Source: DASZZZ01 sp036260375 (GTDB lineage Bacteria; Actinomycetota; CADDZG01; WHSQ01). Taken from it: a DNA stretch of 39,745 nt. The stretch is taken from the NCBI GenBank assembly GCA_036260375.1, contig DASZZZ010000038.1:1-39745 (forward strand). The letters are read 5' to 3'. Each line of letters opens with the position of its first letter. The stretch's first letter is position 1. Shown in pieces: positions 23,610-31,230 of this stretch. The notes beneath the pieces were generated by a model that saw nothing but the letters and a program-made list of their open reading frames with translations, was not told the origin of the DNA and ran no database searches. Both the position numbers and the translations under genes were made by a program.

Positions 23610-24938
23610 ATGGGGGCCGTGGACCTGTTCGACGCGTCGCTCGAGGCGCGCTTCGACGACTACGCGCCGCTCGCGGCCCGGATGCGCCCGCGTACGCTCG
23701 ACGAGATCGCCGGCCAGCGTCACCTGCTCGCGCCGGGACGGGCGCTGCGCGCGCTCGTCGAGTCGGGCGAGGTGTCGTCGGTGATCCTGTGGGGGCCCGC
23801 GGGGACCGGCAAGACGACGCTCGCGCACGTGATCGCCGGCGCGACCGAGGCGCACTTCGAGGCGATGTCGGCGGTCACCGCAGGCGTCGCCGACGTCCGC
23901 AAGGCGATCGCCGCGGCGCGCGACCGGCTCGCGCAGCAGGGACGCCGCACGGTGCTGTTTCTCGACGAGATCCACCGCTTCAACAAGGCACAGCAGGACG
24001 CGCTGCTGCCGGCGGTCGAGAGCGGATGGATAGCGCTCGTCGGCGCGACGACGGAGAACCCGTCGTTCGAGGTCAACTCGCCGCTGATGTCGCGTAGCCT
24101 GTTGTTCCGGCTCGAGTCGCTGGACGACGACGACGTCGCCGCGATCCTGCGGCGCGCGCTCGCCGACGACGAACGCGGTCTCGGCGGCCTCGGGGTGGCG
24201 ATCGACGACGACGCGCTCGAGCACGTCGCCCACGGCGCCGGCGGAGACGCGCGCGCGGCGCTCAACGTCCTCGAGGCGGCCGCGCTGATCGCGGGACCCG
24301 GCGGCACGATCGACCTCGACGCCGCGGCCGAGGCGCTGCAACGACGCGCGCTCCCGTACGACAAGGCGGGGGACTGGCACTACGACGTCGTCTCGGCGTT
24401 CATCAAGTCGATGCGCGGCTCGGACGCCGACGCGGCGGTGTACTGGCTCGCGCGCATGCTCGACGCGGGCGAGGACCCGCGCTTCGTCGCGCGGCGCATG
24501 GTGGTGTTCGCGTCGGAGGACGTCGGCAACGCGGACCCGACCGCGCTGCAGGTCGCGGTCGCGGCGCACCACGCGCTGGAGCTCGTCGGCCTGCCCGAGG
24601 CGCGCATCAACCTCGCGCAGGCGGTGACGTACCTCGCGCTCGCGCCGAAGTCGAACGCGTCCTACGTCGCGATAGGGCGCGCGGAGGAGCACGTGCGGTC
24701 CGGCGGCCCGCTGCCCGTGCCCGCGCACCTGCGCGACCCGAGCGCGCGCGCGTCGCGCGCGACGGGCGCCGGTTCGGGCTACCGCTACCCTCACGACCAC
24801 GGCGGCTGGGTCGCGCAGCGCTACCTGCCCGACGAGCTCGCCGGGGCGCGCCTGTACGAGCCGGTGCGGGGGGTCGAGCGCGCCCTTGCGCGAACGCTCG
24901 ACGAGGTGAGGAGAATGCGCTCCGAGCAACAGGAATAG
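23610..24938 (+). CDS. rarA: Replication-associated recombination protein RarA (MgsA)
   Basis: A 442-residue AAA+ ATPase acting at stalled replication forks. It has PLAARMRPRTLDEIAGQRHLL, Walker A GPAGTGKTT, Walker B VLFLDEIHRFNKAQQD, sensor LVGATTENPSFEVN and the arginine-finger region SRSLLFRL. The C-terminal MgsA tetramerisation domain includes DKAGDWHYDVVSAFIKSMRGSD and ASEDVGNADP. ATG 23610 is chosen by homology to the usual N-terminus; GTG 23619 is an alternative. The 183-nt gap to the divergent TIMP-like gene should contain both promoters, but I see no strong boxes. Confidence 0.96.
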   Translation: MGAVDLFDASLEARFDDYAPLAARMRPRTLDEIAGQRHLLAPGRALRALVESGEVSSVILWGPAGTGKTTLAHVIAGATEAHFEAMSAVTAGVADVRKAIAAARDRLAQQGRRTVLFLDEIHRFNKAQQDALLPAVESGWIALVGATTENPSFEVNSPLMSRSLLFRLESLDDDDVAAILRRALADDERGLGGLGVAIDDDALEHVAHGAGGDARAALNVLEAAALIAGPGGTIDLDAAAEALQRRALPYDKAGDWHYDVVSAFIKSMRGSDADAAVYWLARMLDAGEDPRFVARRMVVFASEDVGNADPTALQVAVAAHHALELVGLPEARINLAQAVTYLALAPKSNASYVAIGRAEEHVRSGGPLPVPAHLRDPSARASRATGAGSGYRYPHDHGGWVAQRYLPDELAGARLYEPVRGVERALARTLDEVRRMRSEQQE

Positions 24939-25004
24939 CTGCGGCGGCGTGGTATCAACGCGTGTCCCGGCCGGGGGTCCCGGCGTGCACGGAAGGAGCG
25001 CAGC

Positions 25005-25784
25005 ATGCGAATCAAGCTCGTCGCACTGGCGGCCGCGGCGATCCTCGCGGTGGTCGCCCCCGGCGCCAACGCGATCACCTACGGCAAGCCGGACGGCACC
25101 CTCCACCCGAACGTCGGGTCGATCGTCGCCGACTACCGCGGGGACGGAGTCCTGCGCCAGTACTGCAGCGGGACGCTGATCTCCGCGACGGTGTTCCTGA
25201 CCGCGTCGCACTGCACCGTCGGCCTCGACGACATCGACTGGGCCGTGACGTTCGACACCGACCTCACGCCACCGAACGAGCTCCACACCGGGACCGCGCA
25301 CACGAACCCGAACTACGGCGGCGGGTTCAGCGACAACGGTGACATCGCGGTGATCGTGTTCGACGACGCCGTGACCGGGATCGACCCGGCCCGGCTGCCG
25401 CAGGCGCGCCTGCTGTCGGAGATGCGCGCCGACGGCACGCTGCAGACGTCGAAGTTCACGAACGTCGGCTACGGCGCCGGCGAGCGCTCGACCGGGGGCG
25501 GCCCGCCGGAGTTCGAGGACGAGCCGTTCCGCCAGTACTCGTTCTCGTCGTTCAACGCGCTGAACAAGGCGTGGCTGCGGCTGTCGCAGAACCCGGCGAC
25601 CGGCGACGCCGGTACGTGCTACGGCGACTCCGGGGGCCCGCAGTTCCTCGGCGGCAAGAACAGCAACCTGCTCGCGTCGATCACCGTCACGGGCGACGTC
25701 CCGTGCCGCGCGACCAACGTGACGTACCGCCTCGACACGCGCTCGGCGCGCGCCTTCCTCGCCGACTTCGTGCCGGTGCCGTAA
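25005..25784 (+). CDS. Secreted trypsin-like serine protease (S1)
   Basis: A 259-residue protein with a classical signal peptide (cleavage after VVAPGANA, about residue 23). The catalytic triad is complete: H69 (LTASHC), D113 (DNGDIAV) and S209 (GDSGGP). Cys pairs flank His69 and Ser209. The segment RATNVTYRLDTRSARAFLADF is the usual C-terminal strand and helix. There is no pro-peptide of note beyond ITYGKPDG and no anchor, so the enzyme is released. GGAAGGAG precedes the ATG. A perfect palindromic hairpin follows the stop, so the gene is probably monocistronic. Confidence 0.9.
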   Translation: MRIKLVALAAAAILAVVAPGANAITYGKPDGTLHPNVGSIVADYRGDGVLRQYCSGTLISATVFLTASHCTVGLDDIDWAVTFDTDLTPPNELHTGTAHTNPNYGGGFSDNGDIAVIVFDDAVTGIDPARLPQARLLSEMRADGTLQTSKFTNVGYGAGERSTGGGPPEFEDEPFRQYSFSSFNALNKAWLRLSQNPATGDAGTCYGDSGGPQFLGGKNSNLLASITVTGDVPCRATNVTYRLDTRSARAFLADFVPVP

Positions 25785-25805
25785 CCGGCCCCGCTCTCGA
25801 CGTCC

Positions 25806-25831
25806 ACGGAGGCCCCCGCGGGGGCCTCCGT
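25806..25831 (+). terminator. Perfect 26-nt palindromic terminator hairpin
   Basis: The sequence from 25806 to 25831 is a perfect inverted repeat with GGAGGCCCCC-type arms centred at 25818/25819, 21 nt after the protease stop. It lacks a T-run, as is common for high-GC actinobacterial terminators. Confidence 0.7.
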
Positions 25832-25862
25832 CGCGTCCGCCCGCCGCGTCCGCGGCGCGTTG

Positions 25863-25868
25863 TAGGGT
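25863..25868 (+). promoter_or_regulatory. -10 box (TAGGGT) for the small membrane protein gene
   Basis: TAGGGT ends 7 nt before ATG 25876, so the ATG (rather than GTG 25870) is likely the leaderless start. Confidence 0.4.
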
Positions 25869-25875
25869 CGTGGCC

Positions 25876-26055
25876 ATGCTCAAGCTGCTGTTCTGGGTCG
25901 CCGCCGGCGCCGCCGCCGCGCTCCAAATCGACCGCTGGTGGAGCGGGCGCCGTCGCCGCGTGTCGCCCGGCGGCCTCACGACGACCGCGCTCGACATCGT
26001 CAACCGGCGCCTCGAGCGGCGCGCCCGGGAGGACCGCGCGCCCGGCGCGCGCTGA
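25876..26055 (+). CDS. Small single-pass membrane protein upstream of alaS
   Basis: A 59-residue protein: N-terminal transmembrane helix (LKLLFWVAAGAAAALQIDRW) and a basic cytoplasmic tail (SGRRRRVSPGG, then a helix DIVNRRLERRAREDR). I do not recognise a family, though small proteins of this type are often found just before alaS in actinobacteria. It has its own -10 box, and alaS has another, so the two are probably transcribed separately as well as together. The start is ATG 25876; GTG 25870 would add two residues. Confidence 0.6.
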   Translation: MLKLLFWVAAGAAAALQIDRWWSGRRRRVSPGGLTTTALDIVNRRLERRAREDRAPGAR

Positions 26056-26066
26056 GCGCGACCGGC

Positions 26067-26072
26067 TACGCT
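26067..26072 (+). promoter_or_regulatory. -10 box (TACGCT) for leaderless alaS
   Basis: TACGCT is followed after 6 nt by the alaS ATG at 26079, identical in sequence and spacing to the box before the ruvC micro-ORF. No Shine-Dalgarno is present before alaS. Confidence 0.5.
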
Positions 26073-26078
26073 GCGCCG

Positions 26079-28718
26079 ATGGACAGCCGCACCATCCGAG
26101 ACCGCTTCGTCGCGTTCTTCGAACGGCGCGACCACCGGCTCGTCGCGTCGTCGTCGCTCGTGCCCAACGACCCGACGCTGCTGCTGACGAACGCAGGGAT
26201 GAACCAGTTCAAGCCGTACTTCCTCGGCGAGCAGAGCGCGCCGTTCGCGCGCGCCACGAGCGTCCAGAAGTGCTTCCGCACGACCGACATCGACGAGGTC
26301 GGCCGCACCGCGCGCCACCTCACGTTCTTCGAGATGCTCGGCAACTTCAGCTTCGGCGACTACTACAAGGAAAAGGCGTGCCCGTGGGCGTGGGAGCTCG
26401 TCACCGAGGTCTGGGGCTTCGACCCCGAGCTCCTGTGGGTGACGGTGTACGAGACCGACGACGAGGCGGCCGAGGTGTGGGCCGACGGGGTCGGGGTGCG
26501 CCCCGAGCGCATCCTGCGACGCGGCAAGAAGGACAACTTCTGGTCGATGGGCGTGGCCGGGCCGTGCGGCCCGTGCTCCGAGATCTTCGTCGACCTCGGC
26601 GACGCGTACGGCGACGCGTCGGAGCGCGGTCCCGACGGCAACGAGGACCGCTACCTCGAGATATGGAACCTCGTGTTCATGCAGGACGAGTGCGACGCGG
26701 CGATCGAGCCGATCGCGCCGCTGCCGCGTCGCAACATCGACACGGGGGCCGGGCTCGAGCGGGTCGCGCTCGCGCTGCAGGGGGCCGCGTCGGTGTACGA
26801 GACCGACACGCTCGGCGCGATGGTCGCCGCCGCCGAAGATCTCACCGGCGTTCGCTACGGCTCCGGCGGCCGTTCCGACATGGGGCTGCGCGTGCTCGCG
26901 GACCACGGCCGCGCGCTCACGTTCCTCATCGCCGACGGCGTGCTGCCGTCGAACGAGGAGCGCGGCTACGTCCTGCGGCGCGTGATGCGGCGCGCGGTGC
27001 GTCACGCGCGCCTGCTCGGACGCGACGACCCGGTGCTGCCCGCGCTGGTGGAGGCGACCGTGTCGTTGATGGGCGACGCGTACCCGGAGCTGCGCGCGCG
27101 CCGGGCGTTCGTCGTCGAGGTCGCGGCGCGCGAGGAGGAGCGCTTCTCCGCGACGCTGCGTCAGGGCCTCGCGCTGCTCGAGCGCGAGCTCGAGGGCGCG
27201 CGGTCGTCCGGCGGCGCGACGCTCGGAGGCGACGTCGCGTTCCGTCTGCACGACACGTTCGGGTTCCCCGTCGACCTCACCACCGAGATCGCCGGCGAGG
27301 CCGGCGTGACGGTCGAGACCGACGCCTTCGAGCGCCTGATGTCGGCGCAGCGCGAGCGGGCGCGCGCCGCGCGCGCGAGCGGGTCGGACGCGCGCGCGGA
27401 CGCGCTCGAGCGGCTCGCCGCCGCGCCCGCGGTCGACGCCCTCGGCGCGACCGAGTTCGTCGGCTACGAGCATCTCGGCGCCGAAGGCTCGGTCGTGGCC
27501 ATGCTGGGCGACGGGCCGGGCGACGTCGCGTCCGAGGGGGCGGAGCTGTGGATCGTGCTCGACCGCACGCCGTTCTACGCCGAAGGCGGCGGCCAGGTCG
27601 CCGACCGCGGGACGATCGCGGCGCCGTCGGGGCGCGCCGACGTCCTCGACGTGCGCCGCGTCGCTCACGGCGTGAGCGCGCACAGGGTCGCCGTGCGCGC
27701 GGGGGAGATCGCGCTCGGCGACGCGGTCCGGGCGACGGTCGACGGGCGCTGGCGGCGCGGCGCCGAGCGGGCCCACACCGCGACGCACATCCTGCACTGG
27801 GCTCTGCGCGACCGTCTCGGCGAGCACGCGCGCCAGGCCGGCTCGCTCGTCGAGCCGGGACGGCTGCGGTTCGACTTCAGCCACTACGAGCCGCTCGGCG
27901 ACGAGCGCGCCGCGGAGATCGGTGACGCGATCCAGTCCCTCGTCCTGCACGACGACGGCGTGCGCGCGTACGAGACGAGCTACGACTTCGCGCGCTCGAT
28001 CGGCGCCATGGCGATCTTCGGCGAGAAGTACGGCGACTTCGTGCGGGTCGTCGAGGTCGGCGACTACTCCAAGGAGCTGTGCGGCGGGACGCACGTCGCG
28101 CACACGAGCGCGATCGGCGTCGTCGTGTTGACGGCGGAAGGTTCCGTGGGCGCCAACGTGCGGCGCGTCGAGGCGCTCGTCGGCGACGACGGGCTCGCGT
28201 ACCTGCGCCGGCGCATCGGCGTCCTGGAACGCAGCGCCGAGGTGCTCAAGGTGCCGCCGGACGACGTCGCGGAGCGCGTCGAGCGCCTCGTGGCGCAGCA
28301 CAAGGACATGGAGCGCCGGCTCGCGGAGGTCGAGCGTCGCGCCGCCGACGACGAGGCGCGCGCGCTCGCGGAGTCGGCCGTCGACGTCGACGGGACGCGC
28401 CTCGTCGTCGCGCGCCGCGACGTCGGCGTCGACGCGCTGCGATCTCTGGCGCAGACGCTCAAGGGCCGGCTCGGCTCGGCCGTCGTAGTGCTCGGGTCCG
28501 CGGGCAGCGGGCGCGCGAATCTCGTCGGCGCGGTGACCAAGGACGTCGCCGCGCGCGGCGTCTCGGCGCGCGACGTACTCGCGCCGGGCGCGTCGGTGCT
28601 CGGCGGCGGGGCCGGCGGCAAGCCCGAGCTCGCCGTGTCGGGCGGCCCGCAGGCCGACCGTCTCGACGAGGCGATGGAGGTCGCGGCCCGCACCGCGCGC
28701 GAGCTGCTGGAGCGATGA
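26079..28718 (+). CDS. alaS: Alanyl-tRNA synthetase
   Basis: The complete 879-residue enzyme. The catalytic core begins RFVAFFERRDH and includes LLLTNAGMNQFKPYFLG, RHLTFFEMLGNFSFGDYYK and the motif 3 region TGAGLERVA. The editing domain has the zinc-type motifs HTATHILH and CGGTHV, and a C-terminal C-Ala/DHHA1-like domain ends with LGGGAGGKPELA. All expected parts are present. Its TGA overlaps the ruvX ATG (ATGA), starting the alaS-ruvX-mltG-aroE operon in which every junction overlaps. Confidence 0.98.
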   Translation: MDSRTIRDRFVAFFERRDHRLVASSSLVPNDPTLLLTNAGMNQFKPYFLGEQSAPFARATSVQKCFRTTDIDEVGRTARHLTFFEMLGNFSFGDYYKEKACPWAWELVTEVWGFDPELLWVTVYETDDEAAEVWADGVGVRPERILRRGKKDNFWSMGVAGPCGPCSEIFVDLGDAYGDASERGPDGNEDRYLEIWNLVFMQDECDAAIEPIAPLPRRNIDTGAGLERVALALQGAASVYETDTLGAMVAAAEDLTGVRYGSGGRSDMGLRVLADHGRALTFLIADGVLPSNEERGYVLRRVMRRAVRHARLLGRDDPVLPALVEATVSLMGDAYPELRARRAFVVEVAAREEERFSATLRQGLALLERELEGARSSGGATLGGDVAFRLHDTFGFPVDLTTEIAGEAGVTVETDAFERLMSAQRERARAARASGSDARADALERLAAAPAVDALGATEFVGYEHLGAEGSVVAMLGDGPGDVASEGAELWIVLDRTPFYAEGGGQVADRGTIAAPSGRADVLDVRRVAHGVSAHRVAVRAGEIALGDAVRATVDGRWRRGAERAHTATHILHWALRDRLGEHARQAGSLVEPGRLRFDFSHYEPLGDERAAEIGDAIQSLVLHDDGVRAYETSYDFARSIGAMAIFGEKYGDFVRVVEVGDYSKELCGGTHVAHTSAIGVVVLTAEGSVGANVRRVEALVGDDGLAYLRRRIGVLERSAEVLKVPPDDVAERVERLVAQHKDMERRLAEVERRAADDEARALAESAVDVDGTRLVVARRDVGVDALRSLAQTLKGRLGSAVVVLGSAGSGRANLVGAVTKDVAARGVSARDVLAPGASVLGGGAGGKPELAVSGGPQADRLDEAMEVAARTARELLER

Positions 28719-29155
28719 CGCGCGCGCCGCGGGGCCCGCTGCTCGGAGTCGACTTCGGCGCCCGGCGAGTCGGGATCGCGGTGGCGGACCCGGAGACGCG
28801 CATCGCGCGGCCGCTCGAGGTCGTCGACGCCGCCGACGCGCCGCGCGCGGTCGCGGAGCTCGCGCGCGCACACGCGGCCGAGGCCGTCGTCGTTGGGCGG
28901 CCCGTGGGGCTGTCGGGGCGAGCCGGCCCCGCGGTCGACGCGCAGGCCGGCTTCGTCGACGAGCTGCGCGCGCTGGCGCCGTGTCCCGTGGTCGAGTACG
29001 ACGAGCGTCTCACGACCGTCGTCGCCGAGCGCGCCCTGCGCGCCGCCGGCGGGCGCAGGGCGGCGCGCGCCGCGATCCGCGACGCGGTCGCCGCGCAGGT
29101 GATGCTCCAGGGCTACGTCGACTCGATGCGGGCGCGCGCCGGGGGGGACCCGTGA
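28715..29155 (+). CDS. ruvX: YqgF/RuvX family RNase H-fold nuclease (pre-16S rRNA processing)
   Basis: A 146-residue protein of the YqgF family, implicated in 16S rRNA 5'-end processing and proposed earlier as a Holliday-junction resolvase. RNase H-fold motifs are LLGVDFGARRVGIAVAD, VVVGRPVGLSGRAG, VEYDERLTTVVAERAL and the final acidic helix DAVAAQVMLQGYVD. It overlaps alaS by 4 nt and mltG by 4 nt (GTGA). Confidence 0.94.
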   Translation: MTRAPRGPLLGVDFGARRVGIAVADPETRIARPLEVVDAADAPRAVAELARAHAAEAVVVGRPVGLSGRAGPAVDAQAGFVDELRALAPCPVVEYDERLTTVVAERALRAAGGRRAARAAIRDAVAAQVMLQGYVDSMRARAGGDP

Positions 29156-30192
29156 CGCTGACGGCGCGCGGGCGCGCCGTCGTGCGGCTCGGCGTCGTCC
29201 TCGCGGTCCTCGGCGCGCTCGCGCTCGCCGGCTACCTGTACCTGCGCTCGATAGGCCTCTACGGCACGAGCCGTCCCGGCGCGCCGGTCACCGTCGTCAT
29301 CCCGCGCGGGGCGAGCGTCGAGGACATCGGCCGCCTCCTCGAGGCCAGGGGCGTCGTGCCGTCCGCGCTGGGATGGCGCATCACGACCTACGTCGAGGAC
29401 GGGGCCGAGGAGATCCAGGCGGGCACGTACCGGCTGCGGCGCGGCCTGATGCCGCGCGACGCGCTCGCGGCGCTGCTGGAGCAGGCCCCGTCGGGCGACG
29501 TCCGCTACGTCGACGTGACGTTCCCGGAGGGGGCATGGCTGACCGAGTTCGCCGCCATCCTCGCCCGCGACACCGGCATCGCCAAGCGCGATTTCATGCA
29601 GGTCGTGACGGGCGGCAGGCTGCGGTCCCGCTACCAGCCCGACGGCGTCGACACGCTCGAGGGCCTGCTGTTTCCGTCGACGTACCAGATCGGCGACGAC
29701 GAGGACGCGCGCGCGGTCGCGCGGCGGCTCGTCGACGAGTTCGAGGAGCGCATGGGGGAGCTCGACCTCTCGGAGGCCCGGCGCCTCGGCCTCGACCCCT
29801 ACGAGGTCGTGATCGTGGCGTCGATGATCGAGCTCGAGGCGCGCGTCCCGTCGGAGCGCCCGAAGGTCGCCCGCGTCATCTACAACCGCCTCGACCAGGA
29901 CATCCCTCTCGGCATCGACGCGACGATCGTGTACGCCCTCGGCCGGCGCGGCGCGACGCTGACGGAGTCGGACCTCGAGATGGACTCGCCCTACAACACG
30001 CGCGAGGTGACCGGCCTGCCCCCGACGCCCATCGGCGCGCCGGGCGCGTCGGCACTCGAGGCCGCCGCGCACCCCGCCGACGGTGCGTGGCTGTACTACG
30101 TGCTCGCGGACTGCGAGGGCCACCACTCGTTCTCCGTCGACTACGACGACTTCCTCGCCGACAAGGCCGAGTACCAGTCACTCGAATGTTGA
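29152..30192 (+). CDS. mltG: Endolytic murein transglycosylase MltG
   Basis: A 346-residue membrane-anchored lytic transglycosylase thought to terminate nascent glycan strands. It has an N-terminal transmembrane helix (VVLAVLGALALAGYLYL), a LysM-like YceG region (PVTVVIPRGASVEDIGRLL) and the catalytic domain with LEGLLFPSTYQI, VASMIELEA (catalytic Glu about E227), ARVIYNRL, IDATIVYALG and SPYNTREVTGLPPTPI. The GTG start overlaps ruvX and the 3' end overlaps aroE by 7 nt. Confidence 0.96.
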   Translation: MTLTARGRAVVRLGVVLAVLGALALAGYLYLRSIGLYGTSRPGAPVTVVIPRGASVEDIGRLLEARGVVPSALGWRITTYVEDGAEEIQAGTYRLRRGLMPRDALAALLEQAPSGDVRYVDVTFPEGAWLTEFAAILARDTGIAKRDFMQVVTGGRLRSRYQPDGVDTLEGLLFPSTYQIGDDEDARAVARRLVDEFEERMGELDLSEARRLGLDPYEVVIVASMIELEARVPSERPKVARVIYNRLDQDIPLGIDATIVYALGRRGATLTESDLEMDSPYNTREVTGLPPTPIGAPGASALEAAAHPADGAWLYYVLADCEGHHSFSVDYDDFLADKAEYQSLEC

Positions 30193-31076
30193 CGCCGCGG
30201 CCGGGTCCGTCGTTCGCCGGCGTCCTCGGCTGGCCGCTCGCGCACACGCTGTCGCCGACGATCCACAACGCCGCGTTCCGCCGCGCCGCGATCGACTGCG
30301 TGTACCTCGCATGGCCGGTTCCGCCCGACGACCTCGGCGCTGCGGTCGCGGGCCTGAGTGCGCTCGGGGCGCTCGGCGCCAACGTGACGATGCCGCACAA
30401 GGAGCGCGTCGGGGCGCACCTCGACGCGCTGTCGCCGGACGCGGCCGCGGTCGGAGCCGTCAACACGATCGCGTTCACGGCCGACGGCGCGATCGGCCAC
30501 AACACCGACGTCGACGGGTTCCGCGCCGTGCTCGCGGCCGATGCCGGCGCCGACGCGCGCGGGCGGCGGGCGATCGTGCTCGGCGCCGGCGGCGCGGCGC
30601 GCGCGGTCGTCAAGGCGCTCGCCGACGCCGGCGCGGCCGAGGTCGCGGTCGCGGCGCGCGACCCCGGTCGCGCGCTCGCGGTGGCGCGCGTCGCGGGGGC
30701 CGCGGGGCGTGCGCTCGAGTGGAGCGCCGCGTCCACGGCCGCGTCCGGGGCCGACCTCGTCGTCAACGCGACGCCGCTCGGCGGCGACGGCACCGACCCC
30801 GCGCCCGGCGCCGCGTTCCGGCCCGGTCAGGTCGTCGTCGACCTCGTCTACGACCCGCCCGCGACGCCGTTGGTGGAGCGGGCGCGCGCCGCCGGAGCGG
30901 ACGCGTGGGGCGGTCTCGGCATGCTCGTGCACCAGGCGGCCGCCTCGTTCCGGGTGTGGACCGGGCAGGAGCCGTCGGTCGAGGCGATGTCGGCCGCGGC
31001 CGTGCACGCGCTCGGCGGCGCCCCGCGCGGGCCCGGGGCCGTCGCGCGGCCCCGCTTCGGAAGCGACGACGCATGA
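30186..31076 (+). CDS. aroE: Shikimate dehydrogenase
   Basis: A 296-residue NADP-dependent enzyme that reduces 3-dehydroshikimate. It has GVLGWPLAHTLSPTIHNAAF, NVTMPHKE with catalytic K72, GHNTDVDGF with D108, the nucleotide loop VLGAGGAARAVV and NATPLGGDG. The C-terminal helix GLGMLVHQAAASFRVWTG binds the substrate cap. The ATG lies inside the end of mltG. In other actinobacteria pilD or aroC often follows; here the pilus region begins instead after a 154-nt gap. Confidence 0.97.
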   Translation: MLTPRPGPSFAGVLGWPLAHTLSPTIHNAAFRRAAIDCVYLAWPVPPDDLGAAVAGLSALGALGANVTMPHKERVGAHLDALSPDAAAVGAVNTIAFTADGAIGHNTDVDGFRAVLAADAGADARGRRAIVLGAGGAARAVVKALADAGAAEVAVAARDPGRALAVARVAGAAGRALEWSAASTAASGADLVVNATPLGGDGTDPAPGAAFRPGQVVVDLVYDPPATPLVERARAAGADAWGGLGMLVHQAAASFRVWTGQEPSVEAMSAAAVHALGGAPRGPGAVARPRFGSDDA

Positions 31077-31087
31077 CCCGACCGTCC

Positions 31088-31115
31088 TCAACCCGGGCCC
31101 CGGGGATGCCGAAAG
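31088..31115 (+). promoter_or_regulatory. Sigma28 (FliA/WhiG)-like promoter for the DUF4388 gene
   Basis: TCAA at 31088-31091 is followed by 16 nt and then GCCGAAAG at 31108-31115 (consensus TAAA or TCAA, N15-16, GCCGATAA). It lies 12 nt after the aroE stop. The predicted start near 31122 leaves a leader of about 109 nt. Confidence 0.5.
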
Positions 31116-31187
31116 ACCTGATGCAACGGTCGCGCCCGGGGGCCCGGCGGCGAGGGACGGCCGGTCCGACCGACCACGAGCGGGAGC

Positions 31188-31203
31188 GCGGCGTTCGCGC
31201 CGC
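31188..31203 (+). other. 6-bp hairpin with TTCG loop in the DUF4388 leader
   Basis: GCGGCG-TTCG-CGCCGC forms a perfect stem-loop ending 27 nt before the DUF4388 ATG. It could stabilise the leader or influence translation. The rest of the leader shows no riboswitch I recognise. Confidence 0.35.
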
Positions 31204-31230
31204 ACCCGGGGAAGACACAGGAACGACGGG

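Noticed and set aside
23466..28871. A minus-strand open frame of about 1800 codons across rarA, the protease and alaS
   Set aside because: It is an antisense shadow in high-GC DNA: low-complexity Arg/Val/Asp composition, no domain, and well-supported plus-strand genes occupy the whole span.
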